Assembly: GCA_013400155.1 (NCBI GenBank)
Contig: VXBM01000556.1
Coordinates: 355,020 to 419,019, forward strand
DNA from: Helopsaltes ochotensis
Taxonomy: Eukaryota; Chordata; Aves; Passeriformes; Locustellidae
Length of the DNA stretch: 64,000 bases
Direction of reading: 5' to 3'
A model generated the notes under the pieces. It was given only the letters and a program-made list of their open reading frames with translations. It made no database searches and was not told the DNA's origin. Positions 58,991-64,000 of the stretch are shown in pieces. The number at the start of each line of letters is the position of its first letter. The first letter of the stretch is position 1. A program made the translations under genes and the position numbers.

Positions 58991-61285
58991 AGCACCAGAC
59001 CCTATTTTGGGTTCATTAAAGTTTGTTGATCTGAAAGGAATATTGCATCTTGCCTGGAATCTCCTTGCTGCATTTACTGATGGAATAAGGTCACCTAGAG
59101 GACTTTCATCTCATCAGCTCATTCAGCAATATTAAGTGAACTTTGTTTTATGTTCAGACAGTTTAGCAGTGATGCCTTTTATATGACTAATTTATGTCAA
59201 ATGTGTCAAGATTGTTTTTTCAGAAGTACTGCATCCAATATGGCATCAGTTACCATCCATTCAATACACAGCTGCCTGCCTAAACCAAAGCATCAAACAT
59301 ATATCTTTTCTACTTACAAACTATTTTAGAAGTAAGAATATGGCAGAATTTCAATATACAAAGTAGATTTTCTTGAGAACTTACTGTAATTTTCTGTCTT
59401 CGAGAAGTCTTTTTTAAAATCTTCTTTTATAGTGCAGTAACATATAATTTCTTTTTTTTTTTATCCTAGTCAGATAGAAAGAAGACAAAACACAGCAAGA
59501 ATTTTTAATGTATCAGGAGAAGAGGGTGTTCTGGCTTATAAGATAGCTGTCATATGGCACTGATATTGTCATTGCCATGGAGTCCAGTGTTGTATCCAAA
59601 TGAAAAGTTATGACTAAGATGCAATTTATTTCTCATGGGATGTGGTCATGTTTTTTGGCCATGGTTAATATTTGTAAGAATGTTGAAGTAATCTGAATGC
59701 TTCAGCAGCACTTTCAAAAAAATTTCATCTAGTAAGATTCAGACTCCCAGTTAAAAGACTTTTTCAAAGAATAGTAGGTATCTAAAAATGACAAGAAATG
59801 CAAATGCAAGCTTGAAGCTGTTGGGGTTTTTTTGTAAATAAATGCTCATGTTAGGTTCTTAATCCATGTTGAGACACTTCTCATCCACCATGGAAGGATC
59901 ATTTCTATAACACCCTCAGAATTTGCACATGAGACAAAAAGAAGGGAATTAATTCATTTTTAGCTTTTTTGATGCCTTCTCTTGATAGAACACTGAAGGA
60001 CCTGACTGTCATTGTAGTCCTACATACTAAAACATGTAATAAAACCATGTTATTGAAACAAGACCTGTGGAATATCAGGTCAGTTTGTAATACCTTGGAG
60101 GTATCCTTGGTGTTTAAAGTACCACATAATTCTCCAAGTGCGTCTGCTCTTCTATCTGTCTCTGTACTGAACACAGTTCAGGTAACTCCAGCACTGGCTT
60201 CAAGTCACACCTTTCATACTTCTCCCTTTAAGTCATTGAATTCAAGAAATATAACATTAAAAGAAGATACCTTGGTTCAAAATTGAATAAAATATTTCTG
60301 TTCAGTGTGGCTTTGGCTGTTACAGTATTGAAGAGAAGACATGAATGTAGATTATTTATTTACTGCTGTCATGACTCTTTGACACTGGAAGTGTTTCAGA
60401 TGCAAAAGGATTAAAATAGGACAGATTTCATAATGTGTTGTTGAGTCATGATAAGTGTTATTGATCCTATTTACCTACCTTAGATTCAGTCTCTAAATTA
60501 GGAAGACAGTATGCTGAAACTGGCAATTTTTCTTTTTAAAGAGTGTATCAAGGAAAAGGAAATCTTTTGGAGTAGAATTGCAATTCCTTTTGAAGCAGTT
60601 TCTATATCATATAAAGCTTTTGCATTCATTTGCAATAGAAGAAAGCGTTACTGCTAGATCCACAATAATATATGTAATTTTTAAATTTCCACATATTTTT
60701 CTTTCATTCTCAGGCAGTTTTTTTAAAATCTAATGAAAAGTCAGTCCTGTTTGCTTTCTTACTTTGTTTTCAGTTTGTTTTTGTTTTGTTTTGTTTCCTG
60801 AAATTATATCAATGTAGTCAAACTGTTAAAAAAATTGCTTTTTTAAATTCTATAAATTGTTTCACAGTAAGAAAAAGGGAGACTTGTCCTGGAATCTTTT
60901 GTCCCAATTCTTTATTTGGTTTTGAAAATATTTTATTCATTCTATATATTTTGGGAGGAATTTAAATGAAGTAAAGAGGTACTTAAAAGTAGTATCTATA
61001 GACTGAATATTTGGCCAAGAAACATATTGAGAGAAAAACTCAAACACCAAATAAAGTATTTTACAGGTCCTATAGTTTCATTTCTAGGGACTTCAATCTA
61101 GCTCTTTCAGCAAGAACATTAGAAAAAAATGTAAACTGAGAAATTTCTTATGATCCTTTAAGCCCAAAATTTGATTAGAAATAAAATTATCTCCCATACC
61201 TTCCCTGTTCCTGGAAAAAATGCTCAGGAAAAAGAATAACAGGGTAAAAAGAGCCCATGAGAAACACTGAAAAGCTTTAGGAGTA

Positions 61286-61395
61286 AAACAAAAACCAAAA
61301 AACAAAACAAAATAAACACTCCCCCCCAAAAAAAACCACCAAACCAACAGTAACAACAAAAATAAAACCCAACCAAACAAAAAAACCACAAAATA
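61286..61395. repeat. A/C-rich low-complexity tract
   Basis: CAAAA- and CCAAA-type sequence with a C7 run. The Phe/Leu-rich minus-strand frames across it are artefacts of composition. Confidence 0.85.
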
Positions 61396-62100
61396 TTTTC
61401 CTCTTTTAAGTTGTGCATAATATTTGATGGTAAATTAAGTACTGACTTTTAGCTTTATTGGAGGAGATTGATAAGGCTTCATTTCCTTTCATGACATTCA
61501 CTAAGAAATAATATGAATTTCTTTTCAGTCTCTATTATATAAAGCAAGTAGAGCTTGCTTATTCCTTTCTCAGAGAGCAAAAAGGCTCACATGAGGAACA
61601 GGCTGGAGATAAGTTTCTGACTAACCAATACCTCCACTACTCAATGTAGAGAACTTGAGGTGCTCAGTGTACGCAGGATGGGCAAAGCAATTTAATATCG
61701 TCGTAAATGACCAGCAAATTACAACCCTTTAAAGCGAGGAAGAAACAGGATAGATGTTATGATTTTGATGTGTAATTATACTTCCACAAGCTATTGCTGT
61801 CCAAATGCTACTCATACATCAACCCTTGCTCTTGGCTGCATGTGAAGTCATAACAAGAAGATACTAAAAGTGGAATTCATAGGGAGAAATCCCAACCTCA
61901 CTGAAGTCGGTGTGAATGAAAAAAAGTCCCATTGTCTTAAACTGAACCCACCTTTCACACCATTTGCATAGTGCAATGAGAAATTCTTGTTCAAAATATT
62001 TAATGGGTTTAAAGTATCACAGACTGGTGAAACAAGGGTGTACCTTATTCATGAAAATTACAAATTGAAATGCTATGTGATGCTTTTCAGTGGGGTTTTT

Positions 62101-62128
62101 TTGTTTGTTTGTTTGTTTGTTTGTTTTC
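62101..62128. repeat. (TTTG)n microsatellite
   Basis: About six TTTG units. Confidence 0.9.
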
Positions 62129-63985
62129 CTTGTGTAGTTTTCTCATTTATTAAAAAATTAAAAAATATTTAGAGTGGTGTTTGGATGAGGTCAGGCTCAG
62201 AAAGTAATTTATTACGAATATCATTATTAAAATCCCACTGCTTCAAATGAAATTTTTAGATTAATAAATCTGCTGAGGTATAAAATTATCTGATTTATAA
62301 CTATGCATTAGTAGATTGAAATGTCAGTTATTATCTTGTTTAATACTTTGATTGTTCTATAATTTTATGCAGCTTCTAGAATAGGTTCAAAAGGAAGAGA
62401 AATAGGAATTTTCTAATTGCTATTTCAATTTGATTGCCAGACAAGGGAGTAACATACAAAGCTAAATTTTCTGTGATTAACATAATCTGAAATAAGATAT
62501 CATAGTGTTAGTAATTGGGAGTGTAAATAGTTTCATTGTTTAATGGAAATCCAGGAACTGGGTACTTCAGAAATAATTTGCAGTACAGTAACTTTTTTTC
62601 AGCAATATTCTTAGTCATTGTGGTGCATACTCTGCTAATAAATAAACTGAAAACTGTGTATTGTCCATAAAAGAGCACAAAGGTATTAATCTTACAGGTT
62701 TCACATTAGATAAAAATCTTTTGTAGGTAAGAAATATATCTTGACTGGACTCTGAGCAGTGAGAAAAAAATCACTGGCAACTTTTTTTTGTAAGTGATGA
62801 ATTGCAGGGTTGGTAATTACTGAAGCTGTAGGCCTCTTTATACAGCATGAAAGTCAGGAACCTGTCTCTTACTACTAGAGATCTTTTCACACTGGGAATA
62901 AGCTCTTATAGTTAATTCTTGTTAATTTACAAAATTTGGCAACTGACTTTATTGGAGCCCTGCATTTATCTTATTCTTGACATAATGCCTTATTTTAGGT
63001 CTCATTTCCTTCGGTGAAAGTTTTAGTACCTGTCTTGTTTTTTTCTAAAATATAGTGCAATGGGAATGCATATTTCAACAACCAACATCACTGGGGTTTC
63101 CACATCCAGTTCTGGATGAATAACACAAAAGCTTCTTTATCCTACAGTTTGTAATGTCTTGGGACATTCCCTGAAGAGAAACACCCCAAAAATATGATTT
63201 TTGAAAGTCTTCCCACTCCAAATACACACAAAGAAGTACAGTTACATTTAAATAAAGATTTTAATTTTGAAGAGAAAGCAAAACAAAAAGCACAACACAA
63301 AAGAATATTAAAATAAGCCTTAGTGCCTTTCTCTGGAAGAAAACTGCACTCATACAGATACTGCAGTTAGCAAAATAGACTGTGGAGCTGGCAGGAACTC
63401 TCATTTAGCTGAGAAACCAGCATCTGGCAATGACTGATATAAAAAGCCTAGTTCACACTTTACCTTGTGGCAGTTGCTTTTTTGGGTAAGCACATGATAT
63501 TAACACAGTTAGGAAAACATAAATCTCAACATAAACCTCCCTTATAAACCTCCCTTACTCCCTGTGAATTTCTGGAGTTGAACTATGTAGAAGATTTTCT
63601 GTAACTGTTAAGGCCAAGAACAATATACAACTTTGCTCATAATTCAGGCCCCATTTCAAGTCATTGAGCCATCAGAGACAGAATCCATGAGTTTTGGGTT
63701 CAGATTCAACATTTAGTTGGAAATGCTCTGCCCATTTACAGTTCATTTTACATCTTCCATAATAAAACTAGTCAAAAAATCTCTTCCAGTCACCTCCTCT
63801 ACTTGTTTCTTAGGTATGGCTAGAACTATTCGCATTCTTTTTATGTCAGACCCATTTCATGTTAATGTTCTGCTGGTGACTAAAATCACTAGAGGAATTT
63901 TTATATTCTTGTACAGAACATCATTACTCTCTCTGCAGCAGGCCTGGGCTGACACATCTAACCCCCAAGTCTCAGAACTGTGCCA

Positions 63986-64000
63986 NNNNNNNNNNNNNNN
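63986..64000. other. Assembly gap at the window end
   Basis: N run reaching the right edge; its full length is not visible. Confidence 0.99.

Larger units (their letters stand above)
58991..63985. other. Unique intronic sequence to the right edge
   Basis: No gene or mobile element recognised. A/C-rich low-complexity DNA lies at 61286-61395 and a (TTTG)n tract at 62101-62128. The 105-codon frame at 59969-60286 overlaps an opposite-strand frame and has no domain I recognise. The last RIT2 exon was looked for and not seen. Confidence 0.5.

Noticed and set aside
1..64000. CRISPR array, operon or other prokaryotic system
   Set aside because: The direct repeats seen are microsatellites, LTRs, CR1 or local duplications; there are no spaced identical repeats, no dense ORFs and no ribosome-binding sites. 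The DNA is vertebrate.

Overview
The window looks like intronic DNA from a bird, most likely a songbird. It is AT-rich and gene-poor. The recognisable repeats are CR1 LINE fragments with typical avian 3' ends, plus avian-type LTRs (gammaretrovirus-like, and two or three that look like the ERVL/ERVK-type families of birds). No mammalian SINE or L1 was seen. The only host exon I recognise is a 192-bp, phase-0 exon at 4689-4880 (+). It encodes 64 residues of the G domain of RIT2 (Rin), a neuronal Ras-like GTPase. The rest of the window therefore reads as the flanking introns of RIT2. I did not find the last coding exon, so RIT2 probably continues beyond the right edge. From general synteny (human 18q corresponds to the avian Z) a Z-linked location is plausible, but nothing here proves it.

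Layout. 1-4688: upstream intron. 4689-4880: RIT2 exon. 4881 onward: downstream intron carrying many insertions. 7055-7669: solo LTR with a perfect 4-bp target duplication. 8671-11855: three CR1 pieces. 13531-14120 and 25575-26129: two ERVL-like solo LTRs. 19106-20075: an old, decayed CR1/L3-like LINE. 21488-22250: a long CR1 3' fragment. 27949 to past 28713: probable ERVK-like LTR running into a 595-N gap. 28996-29345: CR1. 32783-40576: a minus-strand, class I (gammaretrovirus-like) endogenous retrovirus. 41562-46640: microsatellite, a weak env-like fragment, two CR1 pieces and a nest of local direct repeats. 46641-55382: mostly unique intron with a strong G-rich tract and a compound AAT/GAA microsatellite. 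55383-56289: a CR1 that carries a 43-44-bp minisatellite built from its own sequence. 58729-58990: CR1. The remainder is unique intron.

The provirus is the main object. Its LTRs (about 610 bp) share TGTTATAAATG...CATTTATAACA-type ends and are flanked by CTTT on both sides. Next to the 5' LTR is a primer-binding site matching the tRNA-Trp type at 15 of 18 positions. Gag (MA, proline-rich domain, CA with major homology region, a decayed NC), protease, RNase H, integrase and a short env can all be read, in several frames with stops. Reverse transcriptase is absent: protease runs straight into RNase H at about 37065-37080. Env lacks most of SU and the TM ectodomain but keeps one open frame of 214 codons with a leader and a membrane anchor. 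A 988-bp block (33273-34260) is repeated almost exactly at 34262-35249 around a single N. It looks like two unmerged contig ends rather than biology, so the two env copies are probably one.

I found no bacterial-type system, CRISPR array or RNA gene. The observations most worth following up are the RT-less, env-shortened provirus, its open env frame, the minisatellite inside CR1, and the antisense orientation of every LTR insertion relative to RIT2.
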